A stretch of DNA of 64,000 nt from Gottfriedia acidiceleris. GTDB taxonomy: Bacteria > Bacillota > Bacilli > Bacillales > Bacillaceae_G. The translations under genes and the position numbers were made by a program. Shown in pieces: positions 33,412 to 42,547 of the stretch (the first letter of the stretch is position 1; each line of letters begins with the position of its first letter). Under the pieces are notes generated by a model. It had not been told where the DNA came from and did not search any database. It was given only the letters and a program-made list of their open reading frames with translations. The stretch lies in assembly GCF_002128425.1 (NCBI RefSeq), contig NZ_NESS01000013.1, positions 1 through 64,000 of the forward strand, read 5' to 3'.

Positions 33412-34656
33412 TCATAGCTTTACGAAAATATTTGAAATTTCAGCTATTTTTTCATATTGCTCAGTTTCTTTGTAGTGGTCGTATAGTTCCTTAGCGTATT
33501 TGTTAGTCCACAATGTAAAATTCATCGACTGAAAATATGGAAGAGCATCTTCCTCTATGTATTTGAAGTATTTTTCTATATCATCTTCAAGACGATACAT
33601 TAGTATTTTAAAATCTTTTTGGTGTAAAAGATTGTCCAATTTTTTCGCCGTTGAAAAACCTTGTAGTGCTATTTTTAATAATTCTGCTTTCTTCATTAGT
33701 TTGCCTTCTATACAAATCACTAAATAATTACGAAGTTGTCTAAGGTATTGTATTGATTTCTTATCAACTATATCCAATATCTCTTTCATTATTTCCTGCG
33801 CTTGGCTGTAATTTTTTCTAGTAAAGAAAAAGTTAGACAGGTTACCGAGAAGACTAATCTTTTTATCTGTGGCATTCAGCAAATCGCTTAAGTGGATCAG
33901 ACTAAAATAAGATTCCACAATCTCCTCGGAATTGACATGCTGATCGTTCTGAATTTGAGCAATCATTAAAGCCTCAGCTTCAAGAATCATGACAAAGTTA
34001 TTCGTTTCCTTGAAATGTGCTAACGCTTTTTCAGCATATACATATGCCATTGTTCTATTTTGAACTAAGTGATATGCTTCCGCCAAATTGAAAAAATACT
34101 CGGGATTGTTATAGTGATCTGTATTAATTTGCTTCAAGATGTTTAAGGCTAAATTTTTATCTTTTGAATTTGACGTATCATAGACTGAGGCATAATATAT
34201 CCCCCATACATGAAATTTTAAGTTTTCTTCATAAATTGGAAGAGCTGGAAATTCCTTTTCAACCCTTTGCAAAATTATATATGATTTTTTAAATTCTTTC
34301 TTTAAAATATAATATCTTGCCATTAATAATTGATATAATGGAGCGAACTCAGTTGTTTCTAAAAATGGATTTTTTTTCAATTCTTTTTTTAGATTTTCAA
34401 CATCCTTCATATTTTGCATAGTGATGGCCTTTTGCCATCGATGAAGTAAATTCTCTGTGCTTTTAAATAGATTGATTTCGTTATAAATATCTATGTTCAG
34501 CCGATTCGATAGTAATTCAACAATCTCTGAAGAATAAATCGTTTGACCGAGTTCGATTTTACTTAAATATGCTAATGTACAAATCCCCTTTCCTAATTGC
34601 TCTAGTGTTAAACCCGCTTTTTGCCGATAAAATCTTATAATTTTACCCTCTATCAT
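33412..34656 (-). CDS. NprR/PlcR-like HTH-TPR (RRNPP) transcriptional regulator, copy 2
   Basis: A 414-residue paralogue of the regulator at 5629-6888. The N-terminal helix-turn-helix (KAGLTLEQLGKGICTLAYL, KIELGQTIYSSEIVELLS) is followed by TPR-like helices throughout; shared runs such as MAYVYAEKAL and HFKETxN stand out. It lies after the second calY gene on the same strand, whereas copy 1 lies after the protease gene. It probably controls the second secretion module and could cross-talk with the first. AGGGAG precedes the ATG. As with copy 1, no pheromone gene is adjacent. Confidence 0.7.
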   Translation of the reverse strand: MIEGKIIRFYRQKAGLTLEQLGKGICTLAYLSKIELGQTIYSSEIVELLSNRLNIDIYNEINLFKSTENLLHRWQKAITMQNMKDVENLKKELKKNPFLETTEFAPLYQLLMARYYILKKEFKKSYIILQRVEKEFPALPIYEENLKFHVWGIYYASVYDTSNSKDKNLALNILKQINTDHYNNPEYFFNLAEAYHLVQNRTMAYVYAEKALAHFKETNNFVMILEAEALMIAQIQNDQHVNSEEIVESYFSLIHLSDLLNATDKKISLLGNLSNFFFTRKNYSQAQEIMKEILDIVDKKSIQYLRQLRNYLVICIEGKLMKKAELLKIALQGFSTAKKLDNLLHQKDFKILMYRLEDDIEKYFKYIEEDALPYFQSMNFTLWTNKYAKELYDHYKETEQYEKIAEISNIFVKL

Positions 34657-34977
34657 TAAACTTCTCCCTTATGTCTTTCTATTAATTTACTGAATTTTCA
34701 TTTATTATTAATATTATTTTAATTTAAATTTTAATATTTGAAAATGATAAAACCAGACATTTAATTTTTAAAAATAAGACGTTCATCCAGCTATCAAAAC
34801 TGTTCTTAATTTTTTTTGTGAAATAAGATTTTCTATCGACTAAAATAAAAAACACTTCCAAAAAGTAACTGCTTGTAATCAGCACACTAATGGAAGTGTT
34901 TTACTATTTTTTTAATATAACTTTAAACGATAGAATAATAGTTAGGATTTCATAAATACTTCTTAAATGATATTATT
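34657..34977. other. Intergenic region between calY copy 2 and regulator copy 2
   Basis: The 321 bases hold the calY terminator (34842-34902) and an AT-rich stretch before the regulator that must contain its promoter. No operator or small gene could be recognised. Confidence 0.4.
34842..34902 (-). terminator. Terminator of the second sipW-calY operon
   Basis: On the minus strand AAAACACTTCCA pairs with TGGAAGTGTTTT, followed by TTATTTTA. It lies about 75 bases after the calY stop, with a long loop. Confidence 0.75.
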
Positions 34978-35589
34978 TTAGTTATTGTTTTCATCTGTAT
35001 CGTCATAATATGTTGAACCACCTTGTTGAGCATTAAATGTCCAATTTACTTTTAAGCTGTCCCCTTGAAAATGATTTTGATCTTGTCCATTATCGACAAA
35101 TTCAAATAATACAAAGATTTTTTCTTTATCTCCTGCAATAATGCCATCCGGTTTAGGAGCAGTCAATGTATCTATTTGAGTTACATCAGGTTGCTGATTT
35201 TGTAAATCATATAGTGTTGTTTCAATAATCGGGCTAGTCGCACTACTTGTATTGTACATGATTGTAACTTTAATATGTTTCGCAAGATCGTCACCATTAT
35301 TATTTGAGTTGGTATCTTCAACAGTATATTTAGTATTTAATAATACTTTACTAATGTCTAATGAACCGTTGTTCTCAAGAGTAAATTCGCGATAAACCTC
35401 ATCACCTGGTTTAATGTTACTAATATTTACTACCGTGCTAGGGTTAATACCTAAATCTAAAGTACCAGCAGCAAACGTATTCTGCGTTTCAACTGAATCA
35501 CTAAAATAAGCAAATGTCCCTCCTCCAATTAAAGATAAACCTAATGCAGCACTCATTACTCCTTGACTTACTTTCTTCGTAAAACTCAT
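34978..35589 (-). CDS. Camelysin/TasA-family fibre-forming protein (CalY-like), copy 2
   Basis: A 203-residue secreted protein very similar to the one at 10433-11047. The SipW-type border is GGTFAYFSD, followed by TQNTFAAGTLDLGINP, IKPGDEVYREFTLENNGSLD, DNGQDQNHFQGDSLKVNW and TFNAQQGGSTY. Differences cluster in the middle (about 85-130) and at the acidic C-terminus. The ATG at 35589 follows AAGGGGG; a longer frame would include the leader. It is the last gene of the second module operon and probably a matrix fibre subunit. Confidence 0.88.
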   Translation of the reverse strand: MSFTKKVSQGVMSAALGLSLIGGGTFAYFSDSVETQNTFAAGTLDLGINPSTVVNISNIKPGDEVYREFTLENNGSLDISKVLLNTKYTVEDTNSNNNGDDLAKHIKVTIMYNTSSATSPIIETTLYDLQNQQPDVTQIDTLTAPKPDGIIAGDKEKIFVLFEFVDNGQDQNHFQGDSLKVNWTFNAQQGGSTYYDDTDENNN

Positions 35590-35626
35590 TCTAACTTCCC
35601 CCTTAGGTAAAATAAAATATATTAAA

Positions 35627-35658
35627 CTCATATGTATTCGCTGTTTTATACATAGGAG
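35627..35658 (-). promoter_or_regulatory. Intercistronic hairpin between sipW and calY, copy 2
   Basis: On the minus strand CTCCTATGTAT pairs with ATACATATGAG (ten pairs, one mismatch) inside the same flanks as in copy 1 (TTGGTTAGAT, GTTTAATA). The two copies use different base pairs at the same stem positions, which supports a conserved RNA structure. Confidence 0.6.
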
Positions 35659-35673
35659 ATCTAACCAAACCTA

Positions 35674-36216
35674 TTAACCTTGCACAATCTCTAACTCTTT
35701 TTTTGCACTAATAATTGAATATAAGGACGAAATAATTAGTAATATACCTGGTATGATCAGTAAAAGAGATGATCCAATTTTTGAATTCGCATAGTTCATT
35801 ACGTAGCCTAAATATGGAATCGTAAAACCGGTGTATTTTCCTATAACATCTCCTTGTGAGATTACCCATAAATCTGGGCCATTGTTATGATCCCCCTTTG
35901 TTCTATAAGTAATTTCTCCATTTTCTTTTTTAACTTCGATAATTCTATGAGTTACCAACCTATCTTTTGTATGAAAAGTAATAATGTCATTCTTTTGATA
36001 AGTGGAATTGTTTGTTTTTAGTTTTATTTGTATGATTGAACCCGTTTGAAAGATAGGCTCCATTGACCCCGATAATACTGCTTTCACCTGATACCCTCTA
36101 ATAGTAGGCTCTTGGCCAGTGATCTTAGAAGAAAGAACGATAAACGCCATAATACATACGATTATTAAAAAAATTAGTTTAATTGTATTGCTTAAAAAGC
36201 TTACTAGTTTCTTCAT
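35674..36216 (-). CDS. sipW: SipW-type (ER-type) signal peptidase I, copy 2
   Basis: A 180-residue paralogue of the peptidase at 9811-10359. The catalytic serine is in LSGSMEPIFQTGS, the histidine in LVTHRIIEV, and KGDHNNGPDLW follows; membrane helices lie at each end (about 12-32 and 148-170). It should process the DUF4047-like protein before it and CalY after it. The ATG follows AGGTG at a slightly long distance. Two SipW genes with their own substrate sets suggest either redundancy or separate timing. Confidence 0.87.
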   Translation of the reverse strand: MKKLVSFLSNTIKLIFLIIVCIMAFIVLSSKITGQEPTIRGYQVKAVLSGSMEPIFQTGSIIQIKLKTNNSTYQKNDIITFHTKDRLVTHRIIEVKKENGEITYRTKGDHNNGPDLWVISQGDVIGKYTGFTIPYLGYVMNYANSKIGSSLLLIIPGILLIISSLYSIISAKKELEIVQG

Positions 36217-36313
36217 AATTTTTTAACACCTGCTCGACTTATTTTATATTTATAGCTTAACTACCGATCTAAACGCTAATAGAATCAGTTTTTCATAAAG
36301 AAAATATGCCTAA

Positions 36314-36859
36314 CTATTTATTTCCCTTAGTCGTTTCTTCTAGTTTATTAATCTGTAAAGAAACTGAAGATCGAACAGCTTCTATTTTTTGAAAATCAAC
36401 TTCAGATTGCACTTCTTTTACAATGTTAAGTACGTTTTGATAACCTTCACTTACGTAAGTGTATGTCTGTACGTCTGCTCCCTTTTGACTTTTTATTTGT
36501 TGATAACTTGTAGATAATTCCTTTTTAATATTTTGTAAAGCTTCTAATTGAAGTCTTATCTCCAGTTCGTTCTCTTTAATTCCGGCAAGCTTCTCATGTA
36601 GCTCCTGCAATGAGACAACTGAAGATTGTGAAATAATTGATTTATAATTTTTATTGATCGTATCTGCAATATTCTTTGCGCGATTTTCTAATTCCTTAAT
36701 ACTTGATGGAAAAACGATAGCTGTTGAAATAGTCACAGGAGATGGTGAAAATTGACTAGAAAATGATGCTTCTGTTACACCTACAATTTGAACTCCCGCA
36801 TAAAAAGAAATACAAATTAGACTCGGAAATAAAATAATTTTTTGAATTGAGTTCCTCAT
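36314..36859 (-). CDS. DUF4047-like exported protein in TapA position, copy 2
   Basis: A 181-residue exported protein paralogous to 9075-9800. The hydrophobic start ILFPSLICISFYAGVQIVG is followed by TEASFSSQ and STAIVFPSSIKELE, then a helical region with heptad-like spacing to residue 175. It lacks the repeat tail of copy 1. The ATG at 36859 has GAGGGGAG six bases upstream; the longer frame to 36967 has no ribosome site and would extend over the promoter. Likely a SipW substrate acting with CalY, by context. Confidence 0.63.
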   Translation of the reverse strand: MRNSIQKIILFPSLICISFYAGVQIVGVTEASFSSQFSPSPVTISTAIVFPSSIKELENRAKNIADTINKNYKSIISQSSVVSLQELHEKLAGIKENELEIRLQLEALQNIKKELSTSYQQIKSQKGADVQTYTYVSEGYQNVLNIVKEVQSEVDFQKIEAVRSSVSLQINKLEETTKGNK

Positions 36860-36898
36860 TCGTTCTCCCCTCTTTGTGAAATGCCTTAATTGATTTTT

Positions 36899-36904
36899 AT
36901 TATA
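36899..36904 (-). promoter_or_regulatory. Possible -10 box of the second DUF4047/sipW/calY operon
   Basis: TATAAT on the minus strand, 40 bases before the start. No good -35 box precedes it, which suits an activator-dependent promoter. Confidence 0.4.
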
Positions 36905-36963
36905 CAGAACTTTCAAAAAATTAAAATTGGGATAATTCCATCGAAAAATCACCATGAATTTTA

Positions 36964-36980
36964 TCATTATTTGTCGAATT
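36964..36980. promoter_or_regulatory. Conserved element of the protease/sipW divergent region, copy 2
   Basis: TCATTATTTGTCGAATT on the plus strand, 60 bases before the protease -35 box, matching the element at 8966-8983 with one gap and one change. A candidate regulator site. Confidence 0.5.
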
Positions 36981-37040
36981 TGAAAGAAATATTAAAGAAT
37001 TGCATGGAAATTATCCACAAATGAAATTGTGAAAAAAGAA

Positions 37041-37069
37041 TTGATTTTAGTTTAAATATTTTTAATAAT
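37041..37069 (+). promoter_or_regulatory. Promoter of M4 protease copy 2
   Basis: TTGATT (37041-37046), 17 bases, AATAAT (37064-37069): the same hexamers and spacing as before protease copy 1. Confidence 0.6.
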
Positions 37070-37107
37070 GGAAATTGTTTCAACATTCTAAATAAGAGGT
37101 GGGTTAA

Positions 37108-38808
37108 GTGAAAAAGAAAAATTTGAAGAAAAGGAATAAACAGATTGCTATTCCTGCAGTGTTATCTTTATCAGTTGTGTTAGGTGGAGTATTACCAACT
37201 GTAACGACTTTTGGAGTTAGATCCGCAAGCGCAGCAACTGTTACTGATGTAGTAAATAAGAATGAGGTTGTAAAGAACTACCTTAATTCAAAAGTAGAAA
37301 ACCAGCTCACAAAATTAGTTAATATTGGAGAGCAATTTAAAATTGTGAGCGAACAAACAGATTCTTCAACTGGTACTTATCATGTACGCACAGTTGAGCA
37401 GTACAAAGGAATTCCAATTTATGGATCTGGACAAACTGTTGCTTTAGATGCAAATAATAATGTTTACGCTTCTATCGGCAAAGTTACTCAAAATCTATCG
37501 AGATCACTAATTCCAACTGAGGCATCTATTTCAAAAGAGGATGCAATAGAGATTGCCAAAGAAGACGTTGAATCAAAAATTGGTATAGTGAAAAATTATG
37601 ACGGAATTGACTCTCAATTAACAATCTATCCATTTAAAGGTAAATATCATTTAGTCTATCTAGTAAAAGCATCTACTTCAGTTCCGGCACCTGGATACTT
37701 CCACTATTTTGTGGATGCAATTAGTGGAGAAGTAATTGATCAGTACGATGCACTAGATGAAATTGACCCGACTTCTCTTTCTCCAGTAACTGCTAGAGGG
37801 TTAGATTTACATGGAACAATGCAGTCATTCAATGCTGGTAAGGATCTTTCAACCGGGACTACCTATTTATATGGCGGTTCAACTTACTCTTCTACAGTTG
37901 TGCCAATCGCTACTTACTCAGCTCGTCGTATGGAGGAATTTGCTTTCCAACTTGGTGGTATCTTTGGATTCACAGGTTACGAAATCTCAACAAAAAGCCC
38001 GACTAATACTTTCACTGATCCTGCTGCAGTATCTGCAATATACAACTCAGATAAAGTAAACAGATACTATCAATCAGTTCATAAACGTAATAGTTTAGAT
38101 AATAACGGGATGACATTAGTTAACACAGTTCATGTTGGTGTAAAATGGAATAACGCTGCTTGGAATGGAAGACAAATGGTTTATGGTGATGGAGATGGTA
38201 TTAAATTCAGCTCACTAGCTGGTGGCCTAGATGTGGCTGGTCATGAAATGACTCACGGTGTCGTTGAACACACTGCCGATTTAATTTACAAGGGTGAATC
38301 TGGAGCAATTAATGAATCTTTAGCGGATGTTTTAGGTAATTTTGCTCAAATAACAGCTACAGGTGTAACTGAATGGGAACTTGGGGAAGACATCACGACA
38401 CCTAACATACCTGGTGACGGTGGGCTTCGTTCAATGAGCAATCCAGCTGCAAAAACTACTAGCTATATGCCGTCAGGTCACTATCCTGATACATATCAAG
38501 GTCGTTATTTAGGTACTGATGATAATGGAGGCGTACACATAAATAGTGGTATTAATAATAAAGCTGCTTACTTATTGACTCAAGGTGGTACAAATAATGG
38601 TATTACAATAAAAGGAATGGGTAAATTAAAAGCAGAAAAAGTCTACTACCGTGCGTTAACTCTTTACTTGACTTCATCTTCTGGATTTAAGGAAATGAGA
38701 GAAGCTGCGATTCAAGCTGCTCGTGATTTGTATCCAGATAAAAATGGTGCTCCTTCAGCTGAAACACAAGCTGTTATGGATGCATATACTTCTGTTGGAG
38801 TATACTAA
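37108..38808 (+). CDS. Secreted M4 (thermolysin/bacillolysin) neutral metalloprotease, copy 2
   Basis: A 566-residue preproprotease: signal peptide ending near ASAAT (about 44), FTP domain, PepSY domain, then the catalytic domain with HEMTH (379-383), NESLAD (402-407) and DNGGVHINSG. Long stretches are identical with the copy at 7104-8834. Its length equals that of B. cereus bacillolysin as I recall it. The GTG start has AAGAGGTGGG four bases upstream. It is divergent from the DUF4047/sipW/calY operon. In B. cereus neutral proteases degrade extracellular protein and also process the PapR pheromone. Confidence 0.9.
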   Translation: MKKKNLKKRNKQIAIPAVLSLSVVLGGVLPTVTTFGVRSASAATVTDVVNKNEVVKNYLNSKVENQLTKLVNIGEQFKIVSEQTDSSTGTYHVRTVEQYKGIPIYGSGQTVALDANNNVYASIGKVTQNLSRSLIPTEASISKEDAIEIAKEDVESKIGIVKNYDGIDSQLTIYPFKGKYHLVYLVKASTSVPAPGYFHYFVDAISGEVIDQYDALDEIDPTSLSPVTARGLDLHGTMQSFNAGKDLSTGTTYLYGGSTYSSTVVPIATYSARRMEEFAFQLGGIFGFTGYEISTKSPTNTFTDPAAVSAIYNSDKVNRYYQSVHKRNSLDNNGMTLVNTVHVGVKWNNAAWNGRQMVYGDGDGIKFSSLAGGLDVAGHEMTHGVVEHTADLIYKGESGAINESLADVLGNFAQITATGVTEWELGEDITTPNIPGDGGLRSMSNPAAKTTSYMPSGHYPDTYQGRYLGTDDNGGVHINSGINNKAAYLLTQGGTNNGITIKGMGKLKAEKVYYRALTLYLTSSSGFKEMREAAIQAARDLYPDKNGAPSAETQAVMDAYTSVGVY

Positions 38809-38815
38809 ATTAAAG

Positions 38816-38848
38816 AAACCATGAACAAAATTTTGTTCATGGTTTTTT
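38816..38848 (+). terminator. Terminator of M4 protease copy 2
   Basis: AAACCATGAACAAAA pairs with TTTTGTTCATGGTTT and is followed by TTT. It lies just after the stop codon. Confidence 0.9.
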
Positions 38849-38912
38849 ACAAATAAATTATGTAATTAAATTTACTTAACTATTAGCTAGTTTAGATCAA
38901 TAAAACAACTAA

Positions 38913-39188
38913 TCATGTACCGATTTCATTCAATTTTTTTAATGCCTCTGCGACTTCTTTTCTTAATTGCCCTTCTGAAATTTCAAATGACGTTTCTTCA
39001 CCTGGCTGACATTCATGCCAATAACAATCTGCTGATTCAAAAACATCATTTAATATTTTAAATATATTTTTATTAATTTTATTATTTGCCTCTTTAAACA
39101 TTTGGAAATAAGATGTCTGGAATTCATCAGCAGAAGCTTTTCTGCTTAAAAAATCTTCTATAATTTTTTTATATTTACATACGATCAT
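38913..39188 (-). CDS. Colicin-immunity-domain-like small protein
   Basis: A 91-residue acidic, helical protein. The start YKKIIEDFLSRKASADEFQTSYFQMFK and the later ILNDVFESADCYW resemble the short colicin/pyocin immunity-type helical bundle proteins often found near toxin genes. No toxin gene is adjacent, so it is an orphan immunity-like gene or belongs to a family with another role. AAGGTAAG precedes the ATG. It lies between protease copy 2 and the persulfide operon. Confidence 0.5.
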   Translation of the reverse strand: MIVCKYKKIIEDFLSRKASADEFQTSYFQMFKEANNKINKNIFKILNDVFESADCYWHECQPGEETSFEISEGQLRKEVAEALKKLNEIGT

Positions 39189-39303
39189 TTACGCTTACCT
39201 TTCAATAAATAAATTAATAAAATCGCTTTGAATTATTTTCACCTAAAATCCGTTTCTCGTAAACTGCCCATAAGAAGAGCAACAAACTAAATAAAAAAGC
39301 CAA

Positions 39304-39345
39304 TAAAAAAACAGAAAAACTCCCATAAAAGTTTTTCTGTTTTTA
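39304..39345 (-). terminator. Terminator of the persulfide (yrk-type) operon
   Basis: On the minus strand AAAAACAGAAAAAC pairs with GTTTTTCTGTTTTT, followed by TTTATT. It lies after yrkJ. Confidence 0.85.
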
Positions 39346-39359
39346 CCGTTAGACCTTAT

Positions 39360-40151
39360 TCAACTAATCCATGATTTAATAATCGTAAACCAAATTTTTA
39401 AAGCGGTAAAACCAATTAAGACAGCCAAAATTCCTCGTAAAACCTGAGTTTTTGTTTTTTTGCCTATTTTTGCACCTAGTGGTGAAGCGATTAAACTCGC
39501 AATTACAACTATAATAGAAGGCAAAATTTCAACTTGACCTGTAGAGATTTTCCCGATTGTTACGCCTATTGAAGAGATAAATGTAATGGCTAATGATGAA
39601 GCGATTGTTACACGAGTTGGTATTTTTAAGATTGTTAACATAATTGGTACTAATAGAAATGCCCCTCCAGCTCCAACAATCCCTGCACTAGTTCCTACGA
39701 AAAACGCCAAGCCTGCCGCAAGCCATATATTAATTGAAATCTGACTATCTGTTGACATCTCGATCTCTTTTCTAGGAATAAACATTAAAACGACCGCAAT
39801 CATTGCTAAAATACCGTAAACAAGATTAATTCCATGTTCTGAAAGTAGATTTGAACCGAATCCACCAAGAAAACTTCCGATTAAGACGCTTATTCCCATA
39901 CTTAATATTACTTTTTTGTTTAAATAGCCACTTTTACGATAGCTTAATACTCCACCTAAAGTCGCAAATACTACTTGGATAGCACTTATACCTGAAACTT
40001 GATGTGGAGTGAAGGCTGCAAATCCTAATAATGGAGGAATAAATAATAGCATTGGATAATTTATAATCGCTCCACCTATTCCTACCATACCTGAAATAAA
40101 GGACCCAAGAAAACCAACTAAGAAAAGTACTAAAATTAAGGTCCATTCCAC
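39360..40151 (-). CDS. yrkJ: TauE/SafE (TSUP) family sulfite/anion exporter, YrkJ-like
   Basis: A 263-residue membrane protein with about eight helices and the twin TSUP motif, first as [21 protein letters not shown] and again as [19 protein letters not shown]. It probably exports sulfite or thiosulfate formed by persulfide oxidation. The start is GTG with GGGGGA six bases upstream. It is the last gene of the operon; length and place match B. subtilis yrkJ. The substrate is inferred from the neighbours. Confidence 0.85.
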   Translation of the reverse strand: MEWTLILVLFLVGFLGSFISGMVGIGGAIINYPMLLFIPPLLGFAAFTPHQVSGISAIQVVFATLGGVLSYRKSGYLNKKVILSMGISVLIGSFLGGFGSNLLSEHGINLVYGILAMIAVVLMFIPRKEIEMSTDSQISINIWLAAGLAFFVGTSAGIVGAGGAFLLVPIMLTILKIPTRVTIASSLAITFISSIGVTIGKISTGQVEILPSIIVVIASLIASPLGAKIGKKTKTQVLRGILAVLIGFTALKIWFTIIKSWIS

Positions 40152-40190
40152 ATTACGTCCCCCTATATTTGAAACTATGAATCTATTAGC

Positions 40191-40418
40191 TTAACCTTTT
40201 TTAATCCAAAATTTTAAAACATTGTCTTCTTCTGTATAATTTAATAATTCGTGTCCACCCGATTTAGCCCAAGCTGCAAGGTCATTTTTAGCACCTTTAT
40301 CAGTGACATGAATTTCTAGTACTTCGCCTGCTTCAATCTCTGCAATTGCTTTTCTTGTTTTTACAATTGGAATTGGACAAGCTAAGCCTTTTGCATCTAA
40401 TAATTTTGTAGCTTCCAT
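40191..40418 (-). CDS. yrkI: TusA-family sulfur carrier protein, YrkI-like
   Basis: A 75-residue TusA protein. The sulfur-carrying cysteine lies in GLACPIPIVKTRKAI (about 12-26), and the C-terminal strands end LKFWIKKG. It takes persulfide sulfur from rhodanese or DsrE partners and passes it on. It sits between the rhodanese-MBL fusion and the TSUP exporter, as yrkI does in B. subtilis. AGGAGG precedes the ATG. Confidence 0.9.
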   Translation of the reverse strand: MEATKLLDAKGLACPIPIVKTRKAIAEIEAGEVLEIHVTDKGAKNDLAAWAKSGGHELLNYTEEDNVLKFWIKKG

Positions 40419-40438
40419 TTAAATTTCCTCCTAATTCA

Positions 40439-41566
40439 TTATCTTACTGCACAGCGATTTGGACCAATTTCCATTTCTCTCTGCTTTTCTTCATTTAAAT
40501 TAATTTTCCCCATATTTACTTCACGGATTTCTTGATATGAGTTTGGTTGTGGTGGTAAGTTCTCAGTTACTAATTTTCTAAATTCACTTTCACTCTCAAT
40601 ATTCAATCCATGATTCTGATCAAATAAATATCCAAGTTTTTTATGAATACTACCGTTTTCGTTCAATTCACTAATCATCATAAAATGTGATGGGAGCACG
40701 ATTAATTCAAGCGATAAATTTCTGTATTTATTGTAAAGGGTTTCTCGTAAGTCCCCTACCCAATCCTCTGCCATTCCAGCTAGATCAGGTCTTCCAATTG
40801 AATCGATAAATAAAATATCTCCAGAAAGTAAAAACTTTTCATCAATAACAAATGAAGTCGATCCGATCGTATGACCAGGTGAGTACAAAGCCTTAATGCT
40901 GATTGCTGTCTCACCAATGATTACTTTATTTCCATCTTCTAATGGACTAAACTTATAAGTAACCTCAGTTGCATCCATTGGAGGTAACCAGTATGTTGCA
41001 CCAGTTGCCTCAGCAATTTTTCTTCCACCAGAAATATGGTCTGCATGAAGGTGAGTATCAAATACATGTGTAATTTTTGCGCTCTTCGTATTTGCAAAAT
41101 CAATATAGAAATCCGTCATTCGAGTCGAATCAATAATAGCAGCCTCATCATTTGAGATAATCATGTATGATAAACATCCTTTACCGATTCTGACAAATTG
41201 ATAAAGCTCTCCACCATTTTTCAAATCAGCAATTTTTACTGGTTCTAGATGTTCACTCCACTCTTTCATTCCGCCTTTAAAGTAAGCTACATCTAATCCC
41301 TCGTCTGAAAGCATCTCTGCAATCATAATGGAAGATCCTTCTTTAGCACACACAACTAAAACTTCTGTACTTGTAGGAATCTTATCTAAAATATCTTCAA
41401 CCCCATCAAGTAAAACAAAATAAGGTATATTTAAATAGTCAAAATTTGAACCTGCTATTTTCCAATCGTTATAATCATCAGTATTTCGAACATCTAATAT
41501 AAATAGCTCTTCTTTATCAAATATTTTTTTTGTAATCTCTTTTGCAGACATTGATTTGACTGCCAT
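40439..41566 (-). CDS. yrkH: Rhodanese/metallo-beta-lactamase fusion, persulfide dioxygenase-like (YrkH)
   Basis: A 375-residue fusion: a rhodanese domain (1-112) with the cysteine in VVCAKEGSS, then a glyoxalase-II-like MBL domain (about 120-330) with [16 protein letters not shown] and SGDILF. The MBL part should oxidise low-molecular-weight persulfides to sulfite, like ETHE1/CstB. The domain order is rhodanese first, as in YrkH, and the reverse of staphylococcal CstB. The rhodanese loop is longer than usual (CAKEGSS), so transferase activity is uncertain. A C-terminal tail carries a further cysteine (NRCAVR). Confidence 0.86.
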   Translation of the reverse strand: MAVKSMSAKEITKKIFDKEELFILDVRNTDDYNDWKIAGSNFDYLNIPYFVLLDGVEDILDKIPTSTEVLVVCAKEGSSIMIAEMLSDEGLDVAYFKGGMKEWSEHLEPVKIADLKNGGELYQFVRIGKGCLSYMIISNDEAAIIDSTRMTDFYIDFANTKSAKITHVFDTHLHADHISGGRKIAEATGATYWLPPMDATEVTYKFSPLEDGNKVIIGETAISIKALYSPGHTIGSTSFVIDEKFLLSGDILFIDSIGRPDLAGMAEDWVGDLRETLYNKYRNLSLELIVLPSHFMMISELNENGSIHKKLGYLFDQNHGLNIESESEFRKLVTENLPPQPNSYQEIREVNMGKINLNEEKQREMEIGPNRCAVR

Positions 41567-41603
41567 TTTTATACCCCCAATAGTATATTTTTTTCAAAAA
41601 AAA

Positions 41604-42176
41604 TTATGCTTTTATGCTCGTTGTTTCCCCAGACCATTCCGTCATTCCAGGTATGACATTAAACACATTCATAAAACCGCTCGAAACCAATAATTGAGCA
41701 GCAAGATCACTGCGGTTTCCAGTTCTGCAAACGATATATATTTCGTCATCTTTATTTAATTCTGACAAACGACTCTCTAATTCTCCTAAAGGGATCGATA
41801 TCGCATTTGGTATATGATTAAATACATACTCTGCTTCTTCTCTTACATCTAAAACGATTGCCTTTTCATTTTGTAGTTTTTGGCTTAATTCATCGTTCGT
41901 AATGACATTTTCAAATCTCTTTTCAATAGTATTTTCATCTGAAGATTTTCTTATATAATGTAGTAGTACTTCTCCATTTTCGATTGTTCCTAAGTATTGA
42001 TTTCCCGTGCTTTCCGCCCAAGCTTTAATATCTGCTTTAGAACCTTTATCAGTCGCTTGAACTTCGATTACTTGGCCATTCCCTAATTCCTTCATTGCTT
42101 TTCTAGTCTTTACAATCGGCATAGGACATGCTAATCCTTTTGCATCTAATTTCATGTTAGTTTTAATGAAATCCAT
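41604..42176 (-). CDS. yrkF: TusA-rhodanese fusion sulfurtransferase (YrkF)
   Basis: A 190-residue fusion of a TusA domain (1-78; cysteine in GLACPMPIVKTRKAM) with a rhodanese domain (95-188; catalytic loop CRTGNRSD). It shuttles sulfane sulfur and matches B. subtilis YrkF (about 185 residues). GGAGG lies before the ATG. A CstR-type palindrome lies 20-40 bases upstream, in the gap after the rhodanese gene, so the distal part of the operon may have its own promoter. Confidence 0.9.
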   Translation of the reverse strand: MDFIKTNMKLDAKGLACPMPIVKTRKAMKELGNGQVIEVQATDKGSKADIKAWAESTGNQYLGTIENGEVLLHYIRKSSDENTIEKRFENVITNDELSQKLQNEKAIVLDVREEAEYVFNHIPNAISIPLGELESRLSELNKDDEIYIVCRTGNRSDLAAQLLVSSGFMNVFNVIPGMTEWSGETTSIKA

Positions 42177-42196
42177 ATTATGACCTCCGCACTTAG

Positions 42197-42214
42197 AATA
42201 CCACTTGGGGTATC
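42197..42214. promoter_or_regulatory. CstR-type operator before yrkF
   Basis: AATACCACTTGGGGTATC is an imperfect member of the operator set in this region. It lies between the rhodanese gene and yrkF. Confidence 0.55.
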
Positions 42215-42230
42215 TATTTAATAAAAAAAA

Positions 42231-42527
42231 TTATTGTACGTTACCTTCCCAAGAAAGCATTCCGCCTACCATGTTTTTAACGTTATACCCATGAGATTGA
42301 AGGAATTCCGTTGCGCGGCCACTTCTAGCACCTGAACGACATACCATAATATATTCTTTTGATTTATCTAATTCTTGTAATCGAAATTCGATTAATCCAA
42401 GTGGAATATGAATAGCTTCTTTGATTTTTCCAGCAGCAACTTCATCTACTTCACGGACATCAATAATATTTACTTCTTTTCCAGTTTTTAAATGATTTTC
42501 AAGCTCAATCGCAGTAATTTCATTCAT
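42231..42527 (-). CDS. Single-domain rhodanese sulfurtransferase
   Basis: A 98-residue rhodanese with DVREVDEVAAGKI and the active loop CRSGARSGRA. It should transfer sulfane sulfur between persulfide donors and TusA-type acceptors. The ATG at 42527 follows AAAGGA by ten bases; the upstream in-frame TTG is too close to the ribosome site. It is one gene more than the minimal yrkE-F-H-I-J set. Confidence 0.88.
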   Translation of the reverse strand: MNEITAIELENHLKTGKEVNIIDVREVDEVAAGKIKEAIHIPLGLIEFRLQELDKSKEYIMVCRSGARSGRATEFLQSHGYNVKNMVGGMLSWEGNVQ

Positions 42528-42547
42528 GTTATTCAAATCCTTTCAAA

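Noticed and set aside
36860..36967. Upstream extension of the second DUF4047-like protein
   Set aside because: No ribosome site for the longer start; the extension would cover the promoter region and does not align with copy 1.
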